DNA from: Sclerotinia nivalis
Lineage: Eukaryota > Ascomycota > Leotiomycetes > Helotiales > Sclerotiniaceae
DNA length: 64,000 nt
Reading direction: 5' to 3'
Assembly: GCA_029531795.1 (NCBI GenBank)
Contig: JAPEIS010000008.1
Span: forward strand, 1,178,001 to 1,242,000
The position numbers and the translations under genes are program-made. Of the stretch, positions 11,942 through 24,060 are shown in pieces; the stretch's first letter is position 1; the number at the start of each line of letters is the position of its first letter. Under the pieces are notes generated by a model that saw nothing but the letters and a program-made list of their open reading frames with translations, was not told the DNA's origin and searched no databases.

Positions 11942-13840
11942 GTAGTATTTGTATTTATTGATTCTTGTATTCTTGCTACACTATAAAACGAGGGGGCTAT
12001 TTATATTGAAGGGGAGGGGCTAGAGTTCGCTAAGTGGTACGGTTCCTTGTGAGGCTGGTCACATGTCATGCCGACAATACTATTATTGATTGATTGATTG
12101 ATTGTACTTTTTTGATAAATCTCTACTCTACGATAGCTAAGCACTTCATTCCATAGCATCTTTAATTTATAATCAATAAATTAACCATACAACCCCCCTC
12201 AAGAGGTGGGGTGGCCGAGGTGGGATAATTTGTTTTATTTATCTCTTTTCTTCTTTATATAGTTTTCATAGTTTATAGTTTATAGTTTTTTGATGTGTTT
12301 ATGCTTTGGGTTTGAAGATTTTGGTTTGGTTTGGATTGTATATATATGGATTATGGATTATGGATTATGGTTTATGGTTCAAGTTTTGATATCTTTGATG
12401 TTTTTAAGATTATATTATGATGTCTTTGATGTCTTTAAGATTATGTTATGATGTGTTATGATGTATTATGAGGTGTTGTAACGTTAATATAGAAATTTTT
12501 GAGAGGAGGTTGGGAGTTGGGAGTTGGGAGTTGGGAGTAGGGTTGAGAAGGGGGTGGAAAGGGGGTGGAAAGGGGGATTAGGCGAGGAAGGTTGAGAAGG
12601 GGTGGAAAAGGAGGAAAGGTAAAAAGGGATAGGAAGGTTGGGAGTTGGGAGTTGGGAGGTGAGTTGAAGTGTTGGTGGATGAGGGAGATGTGGAAGATGT
12701 TGGGGGTGGGAGGTGAGAGAGATAGGATGAGGTGAGGGGGATCGGGAGGTGAGGTGAGTAAATTTGGATGATAGAGGAATTGAAGGAGTAGGGGAGGAAA
12801 AGGTTGGATGAGAAAAGTAAGAGAAGGGGGATGAGGTAAGATAAATTCTGGGGGATAAAAGGGTTGTGAGGTTGTTTGTTGGGATTAGGTGGGAAGATTT
12901 GAGGTGTTGGGAATGAGAGGGGTGATGGAGGTAAGGTGAGGAATGAGGGATGAGGGATGAGGTGAGGTAAGGGAGATGTGGGAGATGGGAAGTATATAAA
13001 AACTAGAGGAGACGGGAAAATATAAAGAAGATAAATGAGGTGGAATGGAATATAAGAGTTATAAAAAGTGACAGAAGAAATATTAAATGGTAAGATAATG
13101 AAAGGGATATGGAATGGTGGAATAAAAGAGGTGATGGAGAAATAGGGAGATATGGAGATGGAGATGGTAGTGGAGTGTGATGAAATATAAGTGATGGAAA
13201 TGAAATAACGAATCAGAACTATAAACAAAAACAGAAATAGAAAACACAGAAACAGAATTACAAAAGAAAATGAGAATGAAAATGAGAATAGAGGAAAATA
13301 TATATTTATTTGTTTTAGCTTTGAAAATACTGTTTCTTCTTTCCCTCTTCTTTTTGTTAATTGGAGGATGGGGGTGGTGGGGGAGATATTGGGATGGGGA
13401 TGGAGATAGAAATTGAGGGGGGATTGAGGGAAGGACTGAGGAGAGGGATTGAGAAGAGAATTGAAAAGATAGAAAATAGAGAATGGAGGAAGGGAAAAGG
13501 GATTAGGAAATGGTGTTGGATATTGAGAGGATAGAAAATGAAGATTGACGGATGGAAGAGGTAAATGCGGAAATGGAGAGGGAGAATAGAGAGAGTGTGT
13601 GAAGAATAGAGAGTAAAAATAGAGAATACAGATAGAGTATATAGATAAAAAAATAAAATTATAAAACCCAAAAATAAAATCCTATAAAAACCGTAGATAA
13701 AGCGTTAAAGCAATGTATACGCAATATCTTAAAAACATCTTTATTTTATGTATATAAAATATAAGATATAAAATCAGATATATAATTTTTGAATTTTCGT
13801 AGAGAGGATGGATGGAAGAGTGTAAAGGCTAATGAAGAAG

Positions 13841-13925
13841 AGAGTAAAGAGAGTAAAGAGAGTAAAGAGAGTAAAGAGAGTAAAGAGAGTAAAGAGAGTA
13901 AAGAGAGTAAAGAGAGTAAAGAGTA
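13841..13925. repeat. AGAGAGTAAA decamer array
   Basis: About eight tandem copies of GAGAGTAAA(G), followed to about 13990 by a related longer unit containing AGAGAGGTAGAGAGTAA in about four copies. Confidence 0.85.
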
Positions 13926-14516
13926 AAGAGAGGTAGAGAGTAAAGAGAGGTAGAGAGTAAAGAGAGGTAGAGAGTAAAGAGAGGTAGAGATTAATCTATT
14001 TACTCGAGTAGTGTTTAAAAAAAATAGAAAATAGATAATTAGGAAGAGGATATCTAATTGGAAGATTTGGATGAAGTGGGGGAGGAAGGAAGATGAGGGT
14101 GTGGATATTAACTTCGCTGAGGGGAGAAGGAGTTGGTTGATGGTGCGTGATGGGTGGTGGATTAGGATTGAGATTTTGAGGTAGGTTTGGGGGTAGGATT
14201 AGGATTAGATATGAATAATAGATAATAAATAATAAACAGTAGATTTAGTTATTAGGTATTAGTTATTAGAATATTTCGAAAGTGAGAGATGGGGTGGGAT
14301 TGTATGTATAGATATATAAATATGCACGTGTAAGAGACTGAGAGGAGACCGAAGGGAATGGTTGGAGGTGTGTGTGGTCTGCACTGGCTGGCACTGTAGT
14401 GGATAAGAAATGGTCTGGTAAGGTGAAGGCTGAAGGTCTCCAGGTCTCCAGGTCTCCAGGTTCTAGATCCTCAGGTCCCAGATCCTCAGGTCCCAGATCT
14501 TTAGATCCTCAAGTCC

Positions 14517-14613
14517 TTGGTCTTGGTCTTGGTCTTGGTCTTGGTCTTGGTCTTGGTCTTGGTCTTGGTCTTGGTCTTGGTCTTGGTCTTGGTCTTGGTC
14601 TTGGTCTTGGTCT
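14517..14613. repeat. GGTCTT hexanucleotide array
   Basis: About 16 uninterrupted copies of TTGGTC/GGTCTT. In one frame it reads as a Gly-Leu repeat with no other coding support. It directly abuts the 159-bp tandem repeat. Confidence 0.9.
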
Positions 14614-14622
14614 TTAGATCTT

Positions 14623-15089
14623 TAGATCCTTAAGTGCTAGATTCTCAAGTCCTAGCTCTTAGTCTTACCTTTAGTCTCGGATCTCCAAACATCTAAAGAC
14701 CTCAAAACCAAAGACCCAAAGACCCAAAGATCCACTTCCATTCCCTTCTTTCTCCCTTCTTCCTCAACGAATTTCCCATTCTAGATCCTTAAGTGCTAGA
14801 TTCTCAAGTCCCAGCTCTTAGTCTTACCTTTAATCTCGGGCCTCCAAACATCTAAAGACCTCAAGACCAAAGACCCAAAGACCCAAAGATCCACTTCCAT
14901 TCCCTTCTTTCTCCCTTCTTCCTCAACGAATTTCCCATTCTAGATCCTTAAGTGCTAGATTCTCAAGTCCCAGCTCTTAGTCTTACCTTTAATCTCGGGT
15001 CTCCAAACATCTAAAGACCTCAAGACCAAATATCCACTTCCATTCCCACCACTCTTCCCTTCTCTTCTTCCTCAACGAATTTCCCATTC
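14623..15089. repeat. 159-bp tandem repeat, three copies
   Basis: Copies at 14623-14781, 14782-14940 and 14941-15089. Each begins TAGATCCTTAAGTGCTAGAT and ends CTCAACGAATTTCCCATTC. The first two are 159 bp and differ at a few positions. The third has a deletion around the CCAAAGACCCAAAGACCCA motif and is about 149 bp. No coding frame persists across copies. Confidence 0.9.
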
Positions 15090-15230
15090 TCAGCTCGATG
15101 GTACAAAACACAAAATCTTATATAAAAGACCCTATGCCTATGAAATAGGAAATAGGAAATAGATTGTGTGCGCTATAATAGTTATAGGATATTAATTATA
15201 GATTATAGATTATAATAGAGATATATATAT

Positions 15231-15376
15231 TGTCACGGGTTCGTAACCCGTCCCTAGCTAGTCGGTATAGCTGTCTAAGGTATCCATCCCCTATATAATC
15301 GGTGCTTTTCTTAGTACCTTCTTTCTTTTTTGTAGAATATTATTATATCTTAAAGTATTCAATTATTATTATGATA
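15231..15376 (+). repeat. Element A 5' LTR
   Basis: 146 bp, TGTCACGGG...GATGATA-like end, alignable base for base with 21946-22091. Differences are mainly transitions. Confidence 0.85.
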
Positions 15377-15904
15377 GTATATTCTATTCTTTATAAAGAT
15401 TCTATTGTTGAACAAGAAAGACAGTTCAGTTTTGCTAAATAATTAATTTCACGAAGTATTCGGAAACTTCGATTATCAATATGTCGATAAACAATAAACA
15501 ATGTTTTAATTCGATTTCAATTTAAATCCAAACCTAAATTCAAATTTAGATTCAGATCCAAATCTCGATTTAATTAGTACTATGTTGTTATATATTCGAA
15601 ATCAAAGATTCTGTAATTATATTTTAGTTTTTAAGATTGTTTTAAATAATTTATCATTATGTTGGATACTATTCAATTAATCTCATCAGAATTATTGATA
15701 CTTTTAGTCCGATTAAAGATAATGTCCGAATTTCGAAAGTATATTAAATTTGTTTTCTTTAATTATTAATAGTTTGTATATGAGTTTTTCAATGTTGGAG
15801 ATGGAGATTTTAAAGATCCAATTTCTATTTCTGATATGTTTATCAATATATAGAATCCTGAAGTTGTTGTATATATATAATATTTGTTCAATTTTATAAA
15901 ACAG

Positions 15905-17090
15905 ATGTTAATTCAAGTAGAGCAATATTGTCAAGAAATATATGTATTACAAGGAGATTTGCAATTAAGCAATATAGCTAATGTGAGATTAATGATTTAG
16001 AATTCTGTTTTTCGGGAACAATTTGATTAATCATTTATTGGTGCAAATTCTGTTGTATCAATTTATCGATTACGACAAACTACGAAGAATCCTGAATCGT
16101 TTAAAGATGAAAAAATAGGCTTTTTGATTCGATAAAGCGAATATGAAGATTGGAAAATGGATTTATATATTTGTTGGAAAAACGATCTTACAGTTTTCGA
16201 TATAGAACAAAAGAAATTGTTATATATGGTTTCGTTTTTGGAAGGAATAGTTCGATAGAAAAGATGAAAGGATATTGAAGGAATTATAGATGATATATTG
16301 GAATTTACTATTGTGGATATATTCTTGAAGAAACTTGATGGTCTTTATATTTCAATTGATATTGAATATGAAGTAGTAATCAAATTCGATAAATTCAAAA
16401 TGAATGATAAAACTTTATTTCTCTTTTTTTATTTATAATTGGAATATTTGGATGTATTTAGTGGAAAGACTTTTCGAGAAATGGTTTTTGTAATGAAACA
16501 AAAAGTTATCGACGAATTGAAGGTATTAGTAAAAGACGATTCAAATCTTTGCGAATTCATTGATATTGAAGGATAAAGAAAGAAATTCCAAATATGGAAT
16601 CAAAATTATTGGGATAATAAGTATTACAATATAAACTTTTCAAGATTTAGTTCAATTTATATTTAAAGATAAGTATTGTTAGTATTTTATATTCAAGATG
16701 ATCTTATGGATTTCGATACAATTAGAACCCCAAAATAAATACAAAGAAAGTATGAATACCTTTATGATCTATATCATTTTTGTAAACAATCTGGGTATCG
16801 AGTTGCAGATTGTAAAGCAAAGAAACAAATCGATATTATAAGAAATGCAAGTGGATACAAAGGTATTTTTTGTGGAAGTAGTTATTTGAGAGGTAATTAT
16901 CAATTATATCAAAATCAATAATACTGTTTGAATAGTTCAATCAATCGAGGTGGCTATCAATGAGAAGGATATCAAATAAAATTTTAAGTTCAATAATATT
17001 ATCTTTTTAATTCAATTGATTATGAAAGTTTCCAACGAGGTAATTATCAAGGTTATAATAATCATCAATAATAATACTTTAATATATTCA
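15905..17090 (+). pseudogene. Element A gag remnant
   Basis: Starts at an ATG after a leader with AATTTAGATTC-like repeats. The frame is broken by several stops. A zinc knuckle is recognisable at about 16771-16814 (HFCKQSGYRVADC), but one cysteine and the histidine are replaced by tyrosine, the change expected from G-to-A or C-to-T mutation of TGT and CAT. The region after it is Asn/Tyr/Gln-rich. Confidence 0.7.
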
Positions 17091-17340
17091 TTGGGTTTGT
17101 TGAAAAAGAAGTATTAGTATTATCAAAAAGTATATCAAATATATCTTTTCGTAATATAATATTATTATCATTTATATCTATTCAAGAATATTCGGGAAAA
17201 GTTTAGTTTTTGTGATAAATCGTTTGCAGGGGTTATCAAGGGATATAGAATGGATACGATGAATAATAACTAATAAAGAATCTTTATAATTTAATTCTAT
17301 AGATAGCAAATCTTTATTCGTTCAAATTATTATATTTTCA

Positions 17341-17538
17341 ATGCATTTTTCTTCCTTCAATGTAATCAGCTTGATTGATAGTAGATGTTTAAGAAAAGCA
17401 TTCGCTGATCGTTTTTTTGTTGATCGAAATAATATCCCAATTCGATTTTTACTATATTATTGCGAACTCTGTTTGGTAGATAGAAATATTATAGATATCA
17501 TTATTGATTATTTTGTAATGGATATAATAATGGGATAA
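17341..17538 (+). pseudogene. Element A aspartic protease remnant
   Basis: The motif LIDSRC corresponds to the DSG active-site motif of retroviral-type proteases, with the glycine lost. The surrounding residues resemble the equivalent segment in element B (LIDNKC). Confidence 0.6.
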
Positions 17539-18640
17539 TATAAAGAAATATAATTATTTTTTGTTATAAAACTTTTCAAAGAAATTTTAGTTATTTTCGG
17601 ACTATCATAGTTATAATGTTATAATCTATATATAAATTGATAGAATATAATTCTCTCTTTCAATTCTCAATATTGTATGATTCATTGTTGTTTTTACAGT
17701 ACATTCGATTTAATACAAGTATTAACAATCTTTTCGTTAATATATATAGATCAAATATATAAAAGTAGTATATCTACAAAATTATCTATTGATAAAGTTT
17801 TTGATATATTATTTTCAATTAAAACTTTCCTTTCTAATGTAAAAAAGAATCCTTCCTGATATTTATTATTATTTATCGAAGACGAAAACGAAAACGATGA
17901 AATATACATTCAAAATTTTAAGATAATCTTAAAAAAACCATCGAAGCAAAATTATAATAAATCAGTTTCTACAGACGAAGGTTATAAATCGATGGAAGAC
18001 TCTAGAATCGATTTGCAAATCGATAAGATCTTGATATCTGGTGTAAATTATTATTGTATAAAAGTTTGCAATAAAAGAATATCATTTCAAATACAAATAA
18101 TACCGAATCGATATTCTATTCAATATAAATCTATATAAAAGATCGCTGGATAATATTAATTGAAATCAATATTAAAGAATAAACCCTTACTATTGTTATC
18201 AATTTAAATCTCAAAAGAGCAGATCGAGATCATTTTCAATATCAGATTAGATTTAGATAATATCTATTGATTACAAATTATTAGTTTTATATCTTTTTGT
18301 TAATAAAATAAAGTAAAGATTATATATCTTATATAAAAAGAATTAGATCGAACAAAAAAGATTATCCGACAAAAATATTTATATAAAACAACAATAATTC
18401 CAATTCTTCAAAAACAAAACTTCAAGAATATACTATATAGAATATACTATATAGAAAAAACAATATCATTAATATATTAATCAAAATATCTTCAAAGCTT
18501 TACGATTTTATTTACTATTATTATCAATTAGAATATCTTCGAAAAATAACAGAAATAAATATCGAGAAATTCCTTAATAATAAATCATTATTCAACAATA
18601 ACAAAATTAAGAAAAAGCTCTTTTTGTAGTTTCAAAACAA

Positions 18641-19985
18641 GTTATCTGCTTTCCTACCTCATTATATAGATACACTTCCTTTATGATAGGTATAAGATTA
18701 CAAGATAAAATTAATACCTGAAAAAGAACTTTTATATTTCAAAAATTATCCTTTGTCCTTTTTCGAATTAGAGATAATTCGAAAATAAATCGATAACAAT
18801 CTTACCAAAGATTTCATTCGGAAATCAAAATTACAAAGTGCAATCTTATTACTTTTAATAATCAAATCTAATAAAAAGGTTTGTATTTATTAAAATTATT
18901 GTAGTTTGAATAATATTACTATTAAGAATCGATACCCTTTATTAATTATTCGAGAAACCCTGAATACTTTTTGCAATACAAAAATCTATACCAAATTAGA
19001 TATTATTGTTGTTTTCAACAAACTTTGTATTGTAGAGAATGACGAATGGAAAATTGTTTTCATTATTCGATTTGGATTATTCGAATTATTAGTTATATCT
19101 TTTGATCTTTGTAATATACCAATATCATTTCAATACTATATTAATCATACTTTGTTTGATGAACTGGATAAATATTGTATTGTATATTTCGATAACGTTT
19201 TTATATATTCCGAAAATAAAAATCAACATCGAGAATATATTCGCAATATAATCCAGAAACTATAAGATACTGATTTACAAATCGATATTAATAAATACGA
19301 ATTCGAAATAATTTCTACGAAATATTTAAATTTTATAATCACAATCGAAGGTATAAAAATAGATTAAGATAAAGTATCAGCTATTATCTTTTAAGTACAA
19401 TTAGCGTTTGTTAAAGATTTATAACGATTTCTCGGCTTTGCGAATTTTTATTATCGATTTATAAAAGATTTTTCAAAGATTTGCTGTTCTTTAAATGATC
19501 TTTTACAAAAAGGAATAAATTGATAATGGAAAAACGATTATATAATAGTATTCGAGAATCTAAAGAAAGTATTTATAATAGTTTTAGTATTTGTCTATTT
19601 TAATTACAATAGGAAAACTATATTAGAAACAGATATTTCGGATTGGGCTTCGGGAGGGGTACTTTTTTAGTACAATGATAATAACGTTTTACGATTAGTA
19701 GTATACTTTTCTTCGAAACATTCGATTGCTGAATGTAATTACGAGATTTATAATAAAGAATTATTAGCTATTATTAAATCAATAAAGGAATAGCGATCGG
19801 AATTACAAGAATCTCAACAGGAATTCGAAATCCTGATCGATTATAAAAATCTGGAATATTTTACAATAACGAAAGTATTAAATCAATATCAAATATGATA
19901 ATCAAAGTTCCTATTTCAATACAATTTCCGAATTGTTTATCGATTAAAAACCAAAGCAATTCGGTTAGATGCTTTGAACCGTTAA
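18641..19985 (+). pseudogene. Element A reverse transcriptase and RNase H remnant
   Basis: The RT core includes the palm segment with YFDN at 19184-19195, in place of the catalytic YLDD; both changes fit RIP. RNase H follows from about 19610 (TDISDWASGGVL, then [12 protein letters not shown]). Multiple in-frame stops interrupt it. Confidence 0.8.
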
Positions 19986-20279
19986 TAAAAGGATCGATTT
20001 GATAACTCTGATTCCAACAATGAACATTTAAAAAACCGGGAATATATTGTTTTACTTACTGATAGATTTGATATAGATCTATACAAAAAACTTATAGGCG
20101 ATCTTTTGTTAACTATAACAAATTGAACAATACTATTTGAAGACAAATTTATCGACGAATTCATTGATACAGTATATAATAGATCAGATATGATCAAGTA
20201 ATTAATATCAGCAATCGAAGATCCCTTTATAATCAAATGATTAAAAGAATTCAGGAAAACTTTACAAATAATTATACAG

Positions 20280-21200
20280 GATTGTTATATTTACAATAAT
20301 AAGATCTACTATTATAAAAAACTATAAATTCTATTTGATAATGAATTGAAAATACAAATTTTATATAGAATATATTCGTTAGACTTTGTTGGCTACTTTG
20401 ATCATACGAAGATTATTGATTTAGTTTTTAGAAGTTATTAATAACTATAGATATATTAAGAAATAGATATTTATATTCAAACTTGTGAACTTTATATTCG
20501 AACAAAATCCTTAAAATCATTCCCCCTAGGATTCCTGAAACCGTTGCCTGTTCTTTTCCAATTATAATTAGATATTTCAATCGATTATATTATATCTTTA
20601 TCAGATTATAAATATTACGATTCAATATACAAATATATATTAATGGTTGTTTGTAGATTAACAAAAATGAAATACTTTATAGATATAAAATCTCTAACAA
20701 CAAAAGAATTGGTTAATGCTTTCATCAGCTGTATTTATATATTATATGATCTCCCGGAAAATATTATTTCAGATCGAGGAATACAATTTGTATCGGGATT
20801 CTGGATTCAGCTTTCTGAACAATTGGGAGTAGTTCTTAAATATAATTCAATGTTTCATTCATAGATAGATAATCAAACAAAATGAATCAATTCAATTCTA
20901 GAACAGTATTTGTATATATTTATAAATTTTCATTAGAATGATTGAATAGAGTAGTTACTATTAGCAGAATTTGTTTCAAACAATTTGATTTCTGAAACAA
21001 TAAGCTATTTATTGTTCTTTGCGAATTATAGTTTTAATCTATAATTGGATATAGAATCTAGTAAACCCTATTTTTTAGATATAACAATAATTTAAAAACG
21101 CGAATTCTTTAAAGGAAACAAAACAGTTAATAGAATAGAATATATCCTGGATTAATTTAAAGCATTTATAAAACAATTTATTGCAATCTATGAGGAATAT
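20280..21200 (+). pseudogene. Element A integrase remnant
   Basis: Catalytic-core motifs are visible: a first Asp region near 20575 and SDRGIQFVSGFW near 20770-20805, followed by the Glu segment near 20900. Frames are broken by stops. Confidence 0.75.
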
Positions 21201-21529
21201 ATAAATCGGAACAAATCAGATTCGTTGTGGTATGCAAAAGAACAAAAAGTATATATAAATACGAAAAATATAAAGACATCTTGTAAAACAAAAAAGCTCG
21301 ACGATAAATGAATTGGATCATACAAAATAATAAAGGTCTATTTATATACTTGCTTAATCAAACTATCAGAAAATATACGAATTTTCCTAATATTCTATTA
21401 TTCGTTGTTAAAACCAATATATTCAAAACCTCATTTCTCAGGACAAACTTTAATTAACGAATCGGAATCGAAAACTACAAAAGATAGAATCCTCGAAAGA
21501 GAAAATGAAAGGGAAAAACCAATTCAGAA

Positions 21530-21690
21530 ATAAATATTTGAAGATATACTTGATAACCATAATAAAGATAACTATTATTATCAAATCAAATAAAAACACT
21601 ATATATCAATCTAACAATCAATATCAGATCTAAAAAGCAATAAGAAGATCTTAATCGATTATTACCATTTATACTCCGAGAAACCTGGAT
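21530..21690 (+). pseudogene. Element A chromodomain remnant
   Basis: After integrase comes a segment with the pattern of a chromodomain: an acidic start, aromatic YYYQIK, a region equivalent to WEP, and SNKKILIDYY. It parallels the segment at 34245-34390 in element B. Chromodomains direct integration of chromoviruses to heterochromatin. Confidence 0.6.
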
Positions 21691-21945
21691 CATCCAAATA
21701 CTATAATATTATTGTCAATTCTAGTTCTTATAAAGACTTTATAATAATCAATAAAAAAGAAAATACAATTTGCTTGAACAGAAAAATAATATCTCAAATT
21801 TTAAAACGATTTTAAAATTTGAAAAATGGTTTCACAATTCAGGAATTTGGGGTACCTAGACAAGATTTTGCTTGAACAATTGTTTTTTTCAAAAAAGGTT
21901 TTATCAATAGTTTGAGGACAAACTAGGCTTTGAGGAAAGGGATAC

Positions 21946-22091
21946 TATTACAGATTCGTAACCCGTTCCTAATTAGTCGGTATGGCTGTCTAAAGCATCT
22001 ATCCCCTATATAGTCGGCGCTCTTTTTAGCACCTTCTTCCTTCTTCGTAGAATATCATCATATCTTAAAGTACCCAACCACCACTGTGATA
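21946..22091 (+). repeat. Element A 3' LTR
   Basis: 146 bp, partner of 15231-15376, followed by TATAT. It starts TATTACAGA where the 5' copy has TGTCACGGG, a set of transitions typical of RIP. Confidence 0.85.
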
Positions 22092-22274
22092 TATATATAT
22101 ATATATCTAAATAATAATAACGACCCTAGGAAAATGAAAAGTATACTATCTTATATTTATTATTATAATCCAACAAAAGCAAATTAATCCTCTCGTTTTA
22201 GATCCTATAAAATAGAGATAGAGATAGAATTAAAATCGAAATTAAAAAATTCTATCTCATAGCAAAACCTCTCT

Positions 22275-22437
22275 TGTTACAGGTTCATCTCCCTTCACCT
22301 GCACATGATCATATGTACCTTAGGCACACATACATACACTCACTTCTATATAATCAGGTCACCTCCTTGACCTTCTTCTCCTCCTCATAATACAACAATA
22401 AATCAAACCTACACATACCTTTTCCCTTACCATAATA
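22275..22437 (+). repeat. Element B 5' LTR
   Basis: 163 bp, starting TGTTACAGGTTCATC. It pairs with 34708-34870. Confidence 0.9.
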
Positions 22438-22745
22438 ATTTGTACTACCCTTTCAAAGGCTCCATCACTTTACAAAATGATCTGGCCTTACCAAATCATC
22501 TACAAACTTCTATATCTGTTTTCGATTGCTTTTGTACCATCGTAACTCATCTGCTTTTGTACAATCGCGTTTCTTATCTACTTTTGTATAGTTTCTGATC
22601 CCTGATTGCTTTTATACAATCATATTTATTCGCAGACTTCTGTATCTGTTTTTAATTGCTTTTATGTAATCGCAAATTCCCTATCAATTACTTTGTATAA
22701 TTGTAATTCTTTTTACAATAACTTTCGGTTCTATATCCGCTGATA
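22438..22745 (+). other. Element B leader with degenerate tandem repeats
   Basis: The untranslated leader between LTR and gag carries at least four imperfect copies of a motif like TCTGTTTTCGATTGCTTTTGTACAATCG, spaced by about 30-60 bases. No tRNA primer-binding site was recognised next to the LTR. Confidence 0.55.
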
Positions 22746-22958
22746 TATCACAGAAGCAACAGACAGGACAACAGGAATCACTTTTATTAATAAGACGTAG
22801 CTCGAAGAGCTACGTTTCTATAGAAGGAACGGTTCCTTAAATACATTTATGTGTAGCGCTAGCCCCGACCGGGGCTAGCCTACACTTATCCGAGGTCCGA
22901 CTCCTACGGGTCGGAACCCGAGCGGTCTCCGTATACCATATACGGGGACCCCGTGACA
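22746..22958 (-). mobile_element. Solo LTR of the element C family, reverse orientation
   Basis: 213 bp, the reverse complement of the element C LTRs at 25691-25903 and 31101-31313. Flanked by TGATA at 22741-22745 and 22959-22963. It is GC-rich and keeps intact CG-containing palindromes, so it is much less RIP-mutated than its surroundings and probably a later arrival. It is inserted in the leader of element B. Confidence 0.93.
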
Positions 22959-23052
22959 TGATAATGCGATTCCTACTTCTATCGAAGGAATTTGTACCGA
23001 AATCCAACGAGTCTTCGATCAATAGTTTACTATTACATAAATCCTAACAGAA

Positions 23053-24060
23053 TTGGATACTTCAGTAATGCCAAACCTCGTTACCAATTCTAACAAACAA
23101 ATTACTTATTTGAATTATATTTTCTTTATCATCGAAGATCGCTTTACTATTCAAACTACCCATATCGTTACTCAAATAAATAAGATCGAGGAATTCAAAG
23201 CAGAAAACATCGAGCTTCTTCGCACTCTAATCGGCAAGCAAATTCAGCTGGATGCTAGTAGTATTGTCATTAATCAGAAACCGATTACTCCTCGTCAAAT
23301 TCAAAAGAACCCGTTCGTTTTTAAAAACGAAAGATCTAATATTCTTGCTCAACAAAAGAACTATCAATCCTGGAAATTAGATTTGTAATTCTGTTGAATG
23401 ATCGATTCACAACTTTTTGTTTCCGAACAAAAGAAGATTAGTTATATTATTAATCTTCTTGATGATCAAACGCGATAAGAGTATATTACGGATATCACCA
23501 AATTCGTTGACGATCTTATTTGCTTCGATTTTGTTGTTTCGTTTTTGGTCAAATTGGACAAATTATATATCTCTGTGGATATCGAAAGAAAAGCCTTGTT
23601 AAAATTCGATAAGCTTTCTATAAATCCAAAGGAATCCTTTTCGGCTTTCTTCTTTATATTGTTTCATCTTGTTAACTCTTACTACAAGTCTGATCGCGAG
23701 ATTGTTAATACGATGAAGCAAAAGGTTACGGCCCCTCTTCGAACTTTGGTCATTAGTGATTCGAACCCCTGCGTAGCCAACGATATTGATGGTTGGCAAA
23801 AGAAATTCTCTACTTGGAGTCAGAATCTTCGTGACGCTGAGTATTATAATAAAAATTCTGGTAAAGCATCTATTGTTGATAGTGACCCTATAGATCTCGA
23901 TATAATGAAATAAAAAGAACAATAGAAAAAAGATCTGCAAAATAAGAAAAAGAAGTTTAATCTTGTGGTTTCTTGCAATTATTATAATAGAATCGGCCAT
24001 CTTCAGATTGATTATTATATTATTTATAATATCAATAGTAATCTTCTTTCTGACAAACAA
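23053..24060 (+). pseudogene. Element B gag remnant with zinc knuckle
   Basis: Open pieces at 23053-23388 and 23545-23913 belong to one capsid-like protein, separated by stops. A degraded CCHC knuckle (CNYYNRIGH) follows near 23965-24005, with at least one cysteine changed to tyrosine. Confidence 0.7.

Larger units (their letters stand above)
10919..12076 (+). mobile_element. Solo LTR (176 bp) split by a nested element
   Basis: The element begins TGTTGGTATC and ends CATGCCGACA, the short inverted termini of a copia-type LTR. It is flanked on both sides by the 5-bp direct repeat ATACT (10914-10918 and 12077-12081). Removing the inner element and one copy of that element's duplication leaves a 176-bp LTR (10919-10964 joined to 11947-12076). 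A TATAAAA box near 11986 suggests plus orientation. No second copy and no internal region are present, so this is a recombined solo LTR. Confidence 0.85.
12082..15230. other. Purine-rich low-complexity DNA between transposons
   Basis: No gene is supportable. From about 12500 to 13670 the plus strand is almost all G, A and T in GGGAGTTGGGA/GAGATGG-like motifs. The long minus-strand Ser/Pro/Phe-rich frames at 12578-13228 and 13357-13671 are consequences of that composition. Short arrays include GTTGGGA at about 12508-12538 and again at 12636-12660. The region ends in AT-rich DNA (13700-13800 and 15100-15230) that leads into element A. Confidence 0.6.
15231..22091 (+). mobile_element. Element A: RIP-degraded Ty3/gypsy chromovirus
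   Basis: Full-length LTR retrotransposon of 6861 bp with 146-bp LTRs at 15231-15376 and 21946-22091, flanked by TATAT on both sides (low-complexity, so weaker evidence). The order gag, protease, reverse transcriptase, RNase H, integrase, chromodomain can be followed in broken frames. The polypurine tract TTTGAGGAAAGGGATAC precedes the 3' LTR. Many stop codons at positions expected for Gln or Trp, plus extreme AT content, indicate repeat-induced point mutation. No frame is functional. Confidence 0.9.

Noticed and set aside
12578..13228. Long minus-strand ORF, 216 residues, Ser/Pro/Phe-rich
   Set aside because: Explained by C-poor, purine-rich composition of the plus strand; no domain and no start context.
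13357..13671. Minus-strand ORF of 104 residues
   Set aside because: Same composition effect as its neighbour; ends in simple Ser-Pro repeats.
13841..13990. Possible CRISPR-like array from regularly spaced repeats
   Set aside because: Units are contiguous without unique spacers, so it is a simple tandem repeat; the genome is eukaryotic.
14372..14617. ORF ending in Gly-Leu repeats
   Set aside because: Produced by the GGTCTT array.
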